From Clostridiaceae bacterium OM02-2AC (GTDB lineage Bacteria; Bacillota_I; Bacilli_A; Erysipelotrichales; Erysipelotrichaceae): 64,000 nt of DNA. The stretch spans positions 43,681-107,680 of the forward strand of contig QULU01000007.1 of the NCBI GenBank assembly GCA_003481775.1, given 5' to 3'. The notes under the pieces are model-generated. The model did not search any database and was not told the origin of the DNA. It saw only the letters and a program-made list of their open reading frames with translations. Below, in pieces: positions 17,371-27,401 of this stretch. Within the stretch, counting starts at the first letter, position 1. Each line of letters starts with the position of its first letter. The position numbers were made by a program, and so were the translations under genes.

Positions 17371-19563
17371 TTAAAACATCTTTGAGAAGAAATTTGAAAT
17401 CTTATCAAAGAAATCATCCTCTGCTTCTTCTTTTGTTTTCTTTGTTTCCTGTGTATCTGTCTTTTTTTCCTTCTGCAGCTCTTCCGTTTTATAAATATAT
17501 TTGACCTTGCTTTCACTGTTTTTCGGTGCACCGCTGAAGGTGTGCTCCTGCTCAGCTTCCTTTACAATTTCATCCTTAATAGCAAGAAGCTGTGTAACAT
17601 CATCCAGTGACAGGGTAACCTGCTTCTGCATTTCATCAATACCGGTTGTTTTGAATTTGCTCATACCAGCATGTAATTCCCCTGTTTTATCCTTTAACAG
17701 GGTTGATGCAGCATAGAGCTGCTGCGCACCGTTACCGATTGTCGCAGAACCGCTTTGCAGCGTGCCTGCTCCCTGATCAACACGCTGTAGACCGGATACC
17801 AGAGCCTGACTTCCCTTATAAAGCTCGCTGCTGCCACCAACTGCCGTTGTCATGCTGGAGTCCAGTGTGGAGATTCCTTTTTTCAATTCTAAGAGTGTGG
17901 ATGATTTTTCGCTGAGCTGCTGCGTACCCTGCGCCAGCTGCTGTGCTCCCTGAGATGCAGTATTCAGACTTGACTGCAATTTGCTTAAAGCATTAAGAGA
18001 GGATGACATATCAGCAAGTGTTGCTTTCATACTGCTTGCCATTTCTTTATATGCAGGCAGTTGTTTCACTAAGTCGTTTACTTCTTTTGTCAGTGCAGCT
18101 GCTACATTAGAAGCATTATGTCCCTCTCCATCTAAATCTCCATACAATGCATTATTGACGCTAGCGGTCTCTGCACTTAATTTCTTTGCCAGTGTACAGC
18201 TTTCTGTTGTATCACCACCTGCGCATAATTTCGATTGTAATGCATCTGCATCGCTGGACATAGCACTACTTGCCGCTTGTATATTTGAATTATTCAAAAT
18301 ATTATCTAAAGACTGCATTGCTGAATTTAATGCGGTTGCCTTATCAGATAAGGCGATGATTTCATCGGGCAAACTGCTAACAGACGTCAGCAGCTGACTT
18401 AACTGCTTGATATCCAGTGAAGCATTCAGCTCATTGCTTCCATCCTGCAAGCCCTTTGCCAATGCCTGCATATTCGTATTGATTTCATCAACACCGCTTA
18501 CCAGTGTACCCAAACCATCTGTTGCTTTATTCAGCTTGGCAGTTCCCTCCTTCGCCTGATTCATACCGGTATTCAAATCCTTCAATCCGCTGTACAGCTT
18601 GGAAGATCCGCTCACCAGCTCCTGCGTACCATTCTTTAATGCAGATACACCGTTCGTCAGTGTCGGCACACCATTTACCAGCTCCTGCATCTTGCCATTG
18701 AAGGTCGCTGTTCCCTGTGAAAGCTGTGATGTACCATCCAAAAGCTGTGCACTTGCATTGGTCAGCTCATCCAGCCCGTTTGTCAGATCATCCATGGAAT
18801 TGATATTCTTCAGCTTATCCACAGGCACCTCCGGTGTCATTGCAAACATGATCGGTCCAAGCTCAAACTCCTTCGCATCACAGGTAATTGTGAATTCATC
18901 CTGTATATGCAAATCCCTTGCGACCTCCATGCCGGAGCTTTCCAGTGTATCCTGCAAGCCCGGAACACTGACGAAGGCAACCATGGTGTTATTCCCTTCA
19001 GAAAGTATCTTGCCGTTTTCACACTTCACATTTGAGAAATGATCGGTAGAAAGATCAAGAACACCTGCTCCCATATAAAATGGATGAATGCGTGTCTGTC
19101 TGCCATTCACATTCACTGTTTTACTCTGCGTATTTTTTAGTGAAATATGAATTTCCAGCTTACCGCTTTTTCCAATCAAATCCTTTCCGCTGATGTCCTT
19201 TCCATCCAGCTTATAGCTCACCTTTACCTGTACTGGCAGGGTCTTGGTGCTTGTTCCTTCATAATAAACATCATTGGAAGCTGAATTCCAGGTATAGGTC
19301 TTTCCGGAAACCTCCGGCTTTTCATCACTTTTCACATTCTTAACATTGTTAAGATCCAGCACTTCCTTTATATCGCGAATACCGTTATCATTGTGCAGCC
19401 AGCTGCTGACAATTTCCTGATCTACACTGCCATCACTGTTCAGCATCGCATATACCGTTTCATCCTTTACGGTTTCATCATCCTTTGCATACAGCACCAT
19501 ACCGGAATTTACCAGCATCATACTCAATGCTGCACAGGTTACTGCTTTCACATTTTTCTTCAT
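17371..19563 (-). CDS. Secreted X-X-X-Leu-X-X-Gly heptad-repeat protein partnered with MMPL
   Basis: A 730-aa protein with signal peptide (MKKNVKAVTCAALSMMLVN..). A beta-rich N-terminal third precedes a long region of heptads of the type NGVxxLxxG / SGLQxVDQGAG (residues ~265-350 and ~525-620), the pattern seen in YhgE/Pip-related and MMPL-associated proteins. The C-terminus is charged (EKKTDTQETKKTKEEAEDD) and ends FFDKISNFFSKMF, an amphipathic tail. It is the last gene of a tetR - mmpL - this gene operon, 12 bp after the transporter. It probably acts outside the membrane as periplasm-like partner or spacer for the exporter. The substrate is unknown. Confidence 0.8.
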   Translation of the reverse strand: MKKNVKAVTCAALSMMLVNSGMVLYAKDDETVKDETVYAMLNSDGSVDQEIVSSWLHNDNGIRDIKEVLDLNNVKNVKSDEKPEVSGKTYTWNSASNDVYYEGTSTKTLPVQVKVSYKLDGKDISGKDLIGKSGKLEIHISLKNTQSKTVNVNGRQTRIHPFYMGAGVLDLSTDHFSNVKCENGKILSEGNNTMVAFVSVPGLQDTLESSGMEVARDLHIQDEFTITCDAKEFELGPIMFAMTPEVPVDKLKNINSMDDLTNGLDELTNASAQLLDGTSQLSQGTATFNGKMQELVNGVPTLTNGVSALKNGTQELVSGSSKLYSGLKDLNTGMNQAKEGTAKLNKATDGLGTLVSGVDEINTNMQALAKGLQDGSNELNASLDIKQLSQLLTSVSSLPDEIIALSDKATALNSAMQSLDNILNNSNIQAASSAMSSDADALQSKLCAGGDTTESCTLAKKLSAETASVNNALYGDLDGEGHNASNVAAALTKEVNDLVKQLPAYKEMASSMKATLADMSSSLNALSKLQSSLNTASQGAQQLAQGTQQLSEKSSTLLELKKGISTLDSSMTTAVGGSSELYKGSQALVSGLQRVDQGAGTLQSGSATIGNGAQQLYAASTLLKDKTGELHAGMSKFKTTGIDEMQKQVTLSLDDVTQLLAIKDEIVKEAEQEHTFSGAPKNSESKVKYIYKTEELQKEKKTDTQETKKTKEEAEDDFFDKISNFFSKMF

Positions 19564-19575
19564 ATAATACCCTCC

Positions 19576-21648
19576 TTATTTCAGGTCAGCCTTCGGCCAG
19601 CCCTTTGTTGTTTTCTCAATCAGCTTATGGAATATAATCAGCATGGCAGGCAGTACCAGCAGAATAGAAAGCATGGAAATCACTGCTCCGCGGGAAATCA
19701 GTGTACACAGACTCTTGATCAAATCCATTTTGGAAATAAAGGATACACCGATACATGCTGCGAAAAAGGACAATCCAGATGTGATGATGCTTGGCGCAGA
19801 CTTTGCTGCTGCTTCCTTTGCGGCTTCTATGACACTGCTTCCGTTGCTGAGCTCTTCCTTATAGCGTGTGGTCATCAGGATTGCATAGTCCACCGTTGCT
19901 CCCAGCTGAATCGTACCAATGACAATGCTGGCGATAAATGGAAGCGTTGACCCGGTGAAAAACGGAATCCCCATATTGATACAGATTGCAAATTCAATGG
20001 AGGCAACCAGGATAACAGGAAGTGCCAGTGAGCGAAAGGTGATTGCAATAATCAGAAAAATCGCGGCAACGGATAATATATTCACCATCTTAAAATCTAT
20101 ATCCGTCGTAGTAATCAAATCGCGGGTCAGGGAGCCTTCCCCGGCAATCACTGCCTGCTTATCATATTTATGCAGTATCGCATCAATCTTATTCAGCTGT
20201 TCATCCTCTTCATCCGTCGCAGAACGATAGGTGCTGTTGACAAGAATCATCTTCCTGCCACCATTTTGCAGGATGCTTTTTACTGCTGTTGGCTCCAGCT
20301 CACCCGGAATTCCTCCACCAATCAGACTCTCATAGGAAACCACAGAATAAACTCCCGGAAGCTTTTCCACAGAATCACAGATATCCTTAATTTCATAGTT
20401 CTCCAGCTGATCATCCACCAGCAGGAAATGTGTGGTTGTCATATGAAACTGGTCCTTCAGCTTATTTGTGCCGATGACACTTGGAAAGTCCTCAGGCATT
20501 GTCGCATTTAAATCGTAATAGACATTGGTATGTGCCTGTGCATAGATCATCGGAATAAAGATAATAACAAAGACAATCAATATGGTTTTATAATGCTTTG
20601 TAAGAAAGCCCGGAAGCTTTTTCGGTTCCTTCAGGATGATAGCATGCTTCCACTTCTCAATATATTTATCAAACAGCATCAGCAGGGCAGGCAGGATGAT
20701 AATGGTGGACAATACCCCGAAGATAACACCCTTTGCCATTACGATACCGATATCCTTTCCCAGGGTCAGCTGCATCGCACACAATGCCAGAAAACCTGCG
20801 ACCGTTGTTATCGAGGAGCTTGTAATGGAGGTGAAGGTTGCCTGAATTGCATTGGACATCGCCTCATCACGATCACTGCTTTTCTTTTTTTCCTCCTGAT
20901 AGCGGTGCAGCAGGAAGATAGAATAATCCATGGTGACACCCAGCTGCAGTACAAGTGCCAGTGCCTTCGTAATATAGGATATCTGTCCTAGAAAGACATT
21001 GGTTCCAAAGTTGTAAACAATCGGGAAAACGATTCCCAGAACGAAGACGAACGGTGCCACGGTGGACTCCAGCCCCATAAACAATACGATCATACACAGG
21101 ATGATTGCAGTTACGGCATACAGCGGAGTTTCCTCATTCATCAAATCCTTGGTATCCTCTGTGATGGCAGAAAAGCCGCCCAGATAGCATTCACGATCGG
21201 CATAGCCCTTAATGGTTTTAATGGCATCCATTGTACGCTGGGATGAGGTTTCCTCCTGAAATGTGATAACCATCAGTGTTCCCTTATTCGAATACAGCAT
21301 CTCACGTACATCCTTTGGCAGAATCTCCTTGGGAATGCTGATATCCAAAACATCATCCCGCCACAGGACATCCTTAACGCCGTCAATGGCCTTGATTTCC
21401 TTTTTTAATTCCGATACGTTCTTATCCGGCATATTCTCAACAACCAGCATACCGGTGCTTGCCAAATTGAAGTCATCACTCAGTGACTTCTGTCCGATCA
21501 TGGACTCGGCATCCTGCGGCAGATAGCTCAACAGGTCATAATTTACTTTCGTACGTGCATACCCGATGACACTGGGTATCAGCAGCAGTACGGCAACGAG
21601 CAGAATCAGATTTCTTTTCTTTACAATAAAATCAGAAAGCTTCTTCAT
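19576..21648 (-). CDS. MMPL/RND-family exporter
   Basis: A 690-aa RND-superfamily transporter with the two-fold MMPL plan: TM1 (residues ~11-30), a large extracytoplasmic loop, a bundle of TMs near 170-320 with GVTMDYSIFLLHRYQEE (the characteristic GxxxDY..), a second loop, and a second TM bundle with GATVDYAILMTTRYKEE. The Asp-Tyr pairs are the proton-relay positions of the family. Such pumps export lipids or drugs. ATG 21648 is preferred because GGAG lies 9 nt upstream. The TetR gene is 20 bp upstream and the heptad-repeat protein 12 bp downstream, so the three form an operon likely induced when a ligand releases TetR. Confidence 0.9.
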   Translation of the reverse strand: MKKLSDFIVKKRNLILLVAVLLLIPSVIGYARTKVNYDLLSYLPQDAESMIGQKSLSDDFNLASTGMLVVENMPDKNVSELKKEIKAIDGVKDVLWRDDVLDISIPKEILPKDVREMLYSNKGTLMVITFQEETSSQRTMDAIKTIKGYADRECYLGGFSAITEDTKDLMNEETPLYAVTAIILCMIVLFMGLESTVAPFVFVLGIVFPIVYNFGTNVFLGQISYITKALALVLQLGVTMDYSIFLLHRYQEEKKKSSDRDEAMSNAIQATFTSITSSSITTVAGFLALCAMQLTLGKDIGIVMAKGVIFGVLSTIIILPALLMLFDKYIEKWKHAIILKEPKKLPGFLTKHYKTILIVFVIIFIPMIYAQAHTNVYYDLNATMPEDFPSVIGTNKLKDQFHMTTTHFLLVDDQLENYEIKDICDSVEKLPGVYSVVSYESLIGGGIPGELEPTAVKSILQNGGRKMILVNSTYRSATDEEDEQLNKIDAILHKYDKQAVIAGEGSLTRDLITTTDIDFKMVNILSVAAIFLIIAITFRSLALPVILVASIEFAICINMGIPFFTGSTLPFIASIVIGTIQLGATVDYAILMTTRYKEELSNGSSVIEAAKEAAAKSAPSIITSGLSFFAACIGVSFISKMDLIKSLCTLISRGAVISMLSILLVLPAMLIIFHKLIEKTTKGWPKADLK

Positions 21649-21669
21649 ACATTTCATCTCCAATCTTGT

Positions 21670-22266
21670 TTATGATCGTTCGATCATTTTGCGAATCGTG
21701 GTAAACAGCATCGGCTTCAGCTGTTCAATATCATCCGGCTGATGCAGAACGATTGCGGTATAGCACAGGGTAGAAACAAGCTCTAGAATCATAAACAGCA
21801 GCTGATAGGCCTCACTACGGGTATAACCGAGTGTTACCAGAAAGTCACAGTAGCTGTTCATATGCGAAGCCACCTCATAATTTTCATCCTCTTTCAGCTT
21901 TCCGCCAACCAGACTCCAGGACAGATTTTTCTGGATAAGCTTGATAACCTCCGGATGCTTGCAGAAGTAGGCGATGACATGGTCAATCAGGAAAATCAGT
22001 TCATCGATTTTATCATCAATTTTCTGCTGTTTGGCTTCATTCAGCGCCTCATTGATAATCGAGGAGCTTTCCTTGACAATCAGATGATTGATCAGCTGTA
22101 CCTTGTCGTGAAAATAAAGATAGAATGTCCCCTTTGCGACTCTCGCTTTCTGGGCAATCTGATCGATGGATATCTGATGCACCTCATTGCAGGAAAACAA
22201 TTCAAGTGCTGCTTCTTCAATCCGCTTCTTTTTCTCACTCTTGTTTATTAGTACCTTGTTCTTCAT
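21670..22266 (-). CDS. TetR-family repressor of the MMPL operon
   Basis: A 198-aa protein with an N-terminal TetR HTH (EAALELFS, then ISIDQIAQKARVAKGTFYLYFHDK, residues ~18-55) and a variable helical ligand domain. ATG 22266 follows GGGAG; the longer frame from 22305 would start inside the operator. Two palindromes, 22291-22305 and 22338-22350, lie immediately upstream, indicating autoregulation and control of the two downstream genes. Confidence 0.9.
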   Translation of the reverse strand: MKNKVLINKSEKKKRIEEAALELFSCNEVHQISIDQIAQKARVAKGTFYLYFHDKVQLINHLIVKESSSIINEALNEAKQQKIDDKIDELIFLIDHVIAYFCKHPEVIKLIQKNLSWSLVGGKLKEDENYEVASHMNSYCDFLVTLGYTRSEAYQLLFMILELVSTLCYTAIVLHQPDDIEQLKPMLFTTIRKMIERS

Positions 22267-22290
22267 AGGCTTCTCTCCCGTTTCCACTGA

Positions 22291-22305
22291 ATGACGATTC
22301 GTCAT
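22291..22305. promoter_or_regulatory. TetR operator 1
   Basis: ATGACGATTCGTCAT, arms TGACGA/TCGTCA around one central base. Same core as operator 2, centres about 46 bp apart. Confidence 0.75.
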
Positions 22306-22337
22306 TTTTCTAACCGATGAAAAGGATATTGCAAAAA

Positions 22338-22350
22338 TGACGATTCGTCA
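22338..22350. promoter_or_regulatory. TetR operator 2
   Basis: Second copy of TGACGATTCGTCA, upstream of the first and probably overlapping the promoter of the TetR operon. Confidence 0.75.
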
Positions 22351-23057
22351 ATAATTTATATGCTGCTAATAAACAGGTTCTCTATACAATTTCCAGCATT
22401 TGTCTAAATGGCATCGATTTTACATATTTATAAGTCCCTTTCCTTCCTGTACTTACTGCTTTATAAAATAGTACAGACACGATGCTGCTTCAGCATCAAC
22501 TGAGCAATATCAAAAGACTGAAAGGAAATTCAGCAGGGATGTATAATAGATTCAAAATCAGTAATTGACCATGTTAATTGAAAAATAGAAGAAATCTTAC
22601 AGTATGTGTAGATTATTTAGGAATTTCACCCCTTTCATACGTATAGAAAGGGTAAGCAGCCCTTATAGAATGGAGGACATGAAGATGTCAAGTACAACGA
22701 ATCAGCTCAACTACAGCAACGACTCTTTTCATCATGCTGCAATCGTATAAAGGGAAGTCAGACTATAGCAAATCAATAGCCATGATATTTCCTATATCTT
22801 ATGCAGCCTACAGGATTTACGTGGAGAATCTGAATCAAACATGTTACGATACACAGCCCTTTGAAACATAGAGAAGTATCAGCATATAAGAGAAAATGAA
22901 AATATAGAACCTGTTACATGAGCTCCATATTCTAATAGTTCATAGGTAAATCACATAGTTTAGCTGTGAATCGTAATCAAACATAGTATAAATTGGTGAT
23001 TTTACAAAAAAGTAATTGCATTTTAAAAATATCTATGGTATCATAAATAACGTTGAT
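22351..23057. other. Long intergenic stretch with one possible micro-ORF
   Basis: About 700 bp without a recognisable gene. It holds the 23-codon ORF at 22679 and otherwise AT-rich DNA; frames downstream of that ORF are full of stops. Confidence 0.4.
22679..22750 (+). CDS. Possible 23-aa micro-ORF
   Basis: ATG after GGAGGAC reads MKMSSTTNQLNYSNDSFHHA and ends at TAA three codons later. The ribosome site is good, but no family is recognised. It may be the start of a decayed gene. Confidence 0.25.
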   Translation: MKMSSTTNQLNYSNDSFHHAAIV

Positions 23058-23133
23058 GGAGGCTTAGCTCAGTTGGGAGAGCGTCTGCCTTACAAGCAGA
23101 GGGTCGGGGGTTCGAGTCCCTCAGCCTCCACCA
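23058..23133 (+). tRNA. tRNA-Val(TAC)
   Basis: Acceptor GGAGGCT/AGCCTCC, D-arm GCTC..GAGC, anticodon stem TCTGC/GCAGA with loop CTTACAA (anticodon TAC), T-arm GGGGGTTCGAGTCCC, encoded CCA. Confidence 0.95.
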
Positions 23134-23145
23134 TGAATAAACGTG

Positions 23146-23187
23146 AAACGGACTCTAACCTTATAAACAAGGCAGAGCCGTTTTTTT
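23146..23187 (+). terminator. Terminator after tRNA-Val
   Basis: AAACGGACTCT pairs with AGAGCCGTTT across a 17-nt loop and continues into a T run. Confidence 0.7.
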
Positions 23188-23405
23188 ATAATATCAGCCT
23201 GCGTGCGACTCGCGCATACCCTTTCCGATGGCGCATCCTTTTCTTCATTCACGATACGAATGACGCACACATAGATAGGATGACTGCAATGGTTGCATAC
23301 ATGCAGAAATTGTACCGGCAGACACACAAGCTGTTCTCTGAGATTATGCAGGCTATCTGAAGCAAACGAAAGCAAGCTGCATGTTTTTCCAACACATCAG
23401 TCATG

Positions 23406-23463
23406 AAAAAGGGAATCCGAATTCCTATTGTTGAACACAATAGCTTTGGATTCCCTGTTTTTC
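23406..23463 (-). terminator. Terminator of the Ig-like secreted protein gene
   Basis: GGGAATCC/GGATTCCC stem extended by CTATTG/CAATAG, with T tracts on both strands, about 115 bp past the stop codon at 23579. Confidence 0.6.
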
Positions 23464-23578
23464 TAATGCTCTTCATCGCTTACAAATCTCTGTTTTGTCC
23501 CTTGGTTTTTTTCTTCAGGAAAGGGCAGAAACAAAACGATTCATCCTGCGATGCTGTGCATGCTTTTGCGATACTCAT

Positions 23579-26500
23579 CTATTTTTTCCATCCGGCATAA
23601 AAGGTTTTATTTCCCGTAGTTCCCTTTTTGATAGCTGTTACCTTCTTTTTACAAGCAGCATCCGTATACCAGCCTGTGAATCGATAGCCTTTTCTGCTTG
23701 GGTTTTTTAGCTTCACAGAGGATGTGATCGAGTATTTGGCAGGATTGGATTTCGTATTCTTCCCGCCATTCAGCTTATACGTGATGCGGTAGCTGTTTTT
23801 GCTCCATTTCGCATACAGTGTTTTGTTTCCGGTTGTTCCTTTTTTAATTGTCTTGACCCGAGTCCGATAGCGGCTGTCGCTGTACCAGCCCTTAAAGGAA
23901 TAGCCCTTACGGCTTGGGTTCTTCAAGGAAATGGAGGAAGTTACAGAATAGGTGGATGGATTGGACTTTGTATTTTTACCACCGTTCAGCTTATAGGTGA
24001 TCCGGTAGGAAGTGGCACTCCACTTCGCATACAGTGTCAGATTTCCGGTTCTTTTCCTGATGCTGGTTACCTTGTTCTTATATTTACTGTCACTGTACCA
24101 GCCCTTGAAGGAATACCCCTTACGGCTTGGATTTTTCAAGGAAATGGAGGAAGTCACAGAATAGGTGGATGGATTGGCCTTCGTATTTTTCCCACCGTTC
24201 AGCTTATACGTAATGCGATAGGTGTTCTTGCTCCACTTCGCATACAGCTTCTTGTTTCCCTTGGTTCCTTTTTTATAGGACGTTACTCTCGTCTTATATT
24301 TGCTGTCGGAATACCAGCCCTTAAAGCTGTATCCGCTGCGGGTAGGATTGTACAGCTTGACTGCCTGATTGTAATACACGCTGACATTGGATTTATGATT
24401 GCTTCCGCCATTGAGCACATAGCTGATACCATAGCCGCTGAAAATTCTGCTTGCTGCTTTTACCTTGCTGCCATCCTTTGCCTGTGCAGTGATCGTTGCT
24501 GTCCCAAAGCCCTTCGCATAAACCTTTCCGCTGCTGCTGACCGTAAGGATATTCTTGTTGCTGGATGTCCAGGTAAGACCTTTGTTCGATGCATCCGATG
24601 GGGATACAGATGCAGACAGCTGCAGATAGCTGCCCTTGGTCATATTCGCGGATGTCTTATTCATTTTCAATGCGCTGACCGGGTTGGTGACCGTCACAAG
24701 AACCATATCACCGCCGTTATAATACGATGAGTTCAGCGTGATGGATATTACGCCTTCCCTAAGTGCTGTTATGACTCCCTTTTGATTCACAGAAGCGATC
24801 TTCGGATCGACGCTTTCCCACTTGAAAGCGACATCTACGCCTGTAGGACTGTAGGCTGTATAGTTAAGCTGATAGGACTGCCCTCTTTTCAAATTCAACG
24901 ATGATTCCTGAATATTCACCTCCACCGGAGGAACATTTACATTGATTTCACAAAAGCGCTCAATATGCTCATTGTCTTCCGATGTAGCATAAATATAGGC
25001 AAATCCTGATTTCAAAGCCTTATAATGACCAGTTTGATCCACGCTCACCACACTGGTATTCGTACTGCGCCACTTCACCTTCTTGTTGGTCGCATCTTCC
25101 GGATACACCGTTGCATTTAACTGACCTGTTTGAGTAACATATACATCCTTATATGTGCTATCTAATTGTACATAGTCCACAGCAATTTTCACCGTAATTT
25201 TACACTCTGCACGCAAGCCGTTCTTCATAACAGCTGAAATCACTGCAGTTCCATTCTTCAAAGCGGTAACCCTGCCTTTTTCATCCACAGAGGCGACTGC
25301 AGGATTGTCTGATTTCCATGACACGGATTTGTCTGTTGCATTGGTAGGTTGTATATTCTCCTGTAATTGAACGGATTCCTTCGGACGCAGAACCACATTG
25401 TTCTGATCCAGTTTCAAAGAGGAAACCGGAATATCCTTCACGGTCACTACAAAGGAGGTCTTTGCGCCATGATAGGTCACCGCAATCGTATGCTTTCCAG
25501 CTGTCAGGGCGATAACCTCCACCTTGTATGCCGTGGTTTCCCTCTTATAGCCATCCGCATATACAGCCTCTATGCGCATTCCCTTCAACGATAGTTTCTC
25601 CCCGGTTATATACTCCAGCTTATCGGGGGGCGTAAGCATATGCAGTGATACAGGAGTTTCCCGTTCTACTGCAATCTTATTTTCAGCCGGCATCCCAAAC
25701 GGGAGCTTCCATGTGATATTTACGGTATCCATTTCTCCAATGTTCACAATACCAGCATCAAAACGCCCTCGATAATCGGTTTGCACATCTTTTCCTTCCA
25801 CCGCAATCGTGATATTCGGCAGGGATACCCCCTTAAACGCCACATCCCCGTTACGGGAAGCAGTGAGCGTCTGATCAATGCGAACCGGAACCATCGCTAC
25901 CGGCCGGTTGGTTGCCTGTACACTGTGAATACTATTTGTTCCTGACCACATAAATGTACCCTGTGTGTTGTTATATCCTGTCGTACTCATTCTGCAGAAC
26001 ACCGTTCCATCAACCTTGATATTTGTGGAACGCAATACGCCCAGTACATAGATATTCCCTGTCACATGCACATTTTTCATTGTAAGGAAAGCATTTTCTC
26101 CGATATACAAATCCCCATCGTAAACATGATCATTTACAGTTTTCGAATCCGTCATATAAAATACATTACTCAGCCCCTGGGCAGCATCCGGATCAGGCAC
26201 TACCTGAAATCCCTGTGCAGACATATCCAAATAGCGTATATTCTCATAGGAAGATGAACCGGAGAGCCGATTGATATAGTTCACAAAATTCATTTTGAAA
26301 TCCCATAGAGCTACTGAATAAATGGTCCAGTTTCCTTCCTCCAGATCGCTGTCTGTAGGAATCGTCAATTCATATACCTTTTGATCCTGCGAATATTTCG
26401 CGTCTTTCTTCAACTCCTTACCGCTGGGAGAAAGCAGGGTGATTGAAATACTTTCGATTCCACTCATATCATCACTTGCATCAACCTGATATTTAATTGC

Positions 26501-27040
26501 TGAACCCGGATAGACTTCTTTTGTCAAAGCGGAAATTCCGTGCAGCTCCGGTCTTGTAACATCGGCGCCTGTTGAATCCGTAACTGTTACATCCAGAGGG
26601 GAAAAGTCATATGCATATACCGCATAGCTTGGCAGGTCAACGGTATTATATACCAAAATTCTGTCTCCATTTTCCAGACCCGCATCGATACGATCAACCC
26701 TCCATATGCCGTCTTCTTCATCCTCAGACGTTTGAAATATGCCTGTGTATCGTCCGTTTCCGTCATATTTCATAGTTACCCCTTTTTCCTTTTTTGTAAT
26801 CGGGGCGCTCAGATGTATTGTTATTCTGGAGCTCATCGGCTTTTCACTTTGTACATCTATTGTGTACGTAACAGCCTCTTTGGCTTTCACCGTGTTGGAC
26901 GATACGCCGATATTCGTTATCTCAAAAGGCAGGGCTTCTGTTTGCGCAGCATCCTCCTGTGCCTTCATGCTCTGCGGCATACAGGACACTGCCAAAGCCA
27001 GGGCTAGTGCCAGCTTTCGCCATTTCATTTTCTTTTTCAT
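23579..27040 (-). CDS. Secreted Ig-like / InlB B-repeat surface protein
   Basis: A 1,153-aa protein with signal peptide (WRKLALALALAVSCMPQS..A). N-terminal Ig-like domains carry DASDDMSGIESISI. A right-handed repeat-like stretch follows (GDLYIGENAFLTMKNVHVTG). Then come three to four BIg2 domains (VSSLKLDQNNVVLRPKESV, SDNPAVASVDEKGRVTALKNG) and four C-terminal Listeria-Bacteroides repeats of ~70 aa, each YRITYKLNGG..NPS..GYSFKGWYSDSKY..LYAKWS. Such repeats mediate adhesion or spacing in secreted bacterial proteins. It ends in YAGWKK with no LPXTG motif or TM tail, so it is released or non-covalently held. ATG 27040 follows GAGGGA. It is a single-gene unit. Confidence 0.85.
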   Translation of the reverse strand: MKKKMKWRKLALALALAVSCMPQSMKAQEDAAQTEALPFEITNIGVSSNTVKAKEAVTYTIDVQSEKPMSSRITIHLSAPITKKEKGVTMKYDGNGRYTGIFQTSEDEEDGIWRVDRIDAGLENGDRILVYNTVDLPSYAVYAYDFSPLDVTVTDSTGADVTRPELHGISALTKEVYPGSAIKYQVDASDDMSGIESISITLLSPSGKELKKDAKYSQDQKVYELTIPTDSDLEEGNWTIYSVALWDFKMNFVNYINRLSGSSSYENIRYLDMSAQGFQVVPDPDAAQGLSNVFYMTDSKTVNDHVYDGDLYIGENAFLTMKNVHVTGNIYVLGVLRSTNIKVDGTVFCRMSTTGYNNTQGTFMWSGTNSIHSVQATNRPVAMVPVRIDQTLTASRNGDVAFKGVSLPNITIAVEGKDVQTDYRGRFDAGIVNIGEMDTVNITWKLPFGMPAENKIAVERETPVSLHMLTPPDKLEYITGEKLSLKGMRIEAVYADGYKRETTAYKVEVIALTAGKHTIAVTYHGAKTSFVVTVKDIPVSSLKLDQNNVVLRPKESVQLQENIQPTNATDKSVSWKSDNPAVASVDEKGRVTALKNGTAVISAVMKNGLRAECKITVKIAVDYVQLDSTYKDVYVTQTGQLNATVYPEDATNKKVKWRSTNTSVVSVDQTGHYKALKSGFAYIYATSEDNEHIERFCEINVNVPPVEVNIQESSLNLKRGQSYQLNYTAYSPTGVDVAFKWESVDPKIASVNQKGVITALREGVISITLNSSYYNGGDMVLVTVTNPVSALKMNKTSANMTKGSYLQLSASVSPSDASNKGLTWTSSNKNILTVSSSGKVYAKGFGTATITAQAKDGSKVKAASRIFSGYGISYVLNGGSNHKSNVSVYYNQAVKLYNPTRSGYSFKGWYSDSKYKTRVTSYKKGTKGNKKLYAKWSKNTYRITYKLNGGKNTKANPSTYSVTSSISLKNPSRKGYSFKGWYSDSKYKNKVTSIRKRTGNLTLYAKWSATSYRITYKLNGGKNTKSNPSTYSVTSSISLKNPSRKGYSFKGWYSDSRYRTRVKTIKKGTTGNKTLYAKWSKNSYRITYKLNGGKNTKSNPAKYSITSSVKLKNPSRKGYRFTGWYTDAACKKKVTAIKKGTTGNKTFYAGWKK

Positions 27041-27401
27041 ATAATCCCTCGTTTCACCATCTACCATCAGTATACTCTAACCTTGGATAAATAGAAACAT
27101 CTTCTGATGAACTTTTTCTTCTTAAAAGCAAATGCGGTTTTGTTCACTGAGGAAGCGCAGATCAATAGATGGGGTAATAGCGGGCACTCCTTATTTATGA
27201 GATCATTGTCATACAATAAATTTGACTTCTTTACTGTTTTCTTTGCTGTTTTTATGCAAGACAGATTGGTGCATAGAAATTGAATGTGTACCGGTATGTA
27301 TCGGAAGAATACAAAAGAATCCCCTGTCTGTACAAGAGGATTCCTTCATTGTTTTATGGAATGCATTCCTTTGATCGAAAGCCATATGACGCATAGGTTT
27401 C
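27041..27401. other. Intergenic region with a terminator
   Basis: AT-rich DNA upstream of the Ig-like gene; apart from the terminator at 27308-27346 nothing is recognised. Confidence 0.5.
27308..27346 (-). terminator. Terminator of the PTS/AraM/AraD/HAD operon
   Basis: GGAATCCTCTTG opposite CAGGGGATTC, ending in TTTTGTATT on the minus strand, about 55 bp past the last stop. Confidence 0.6.
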
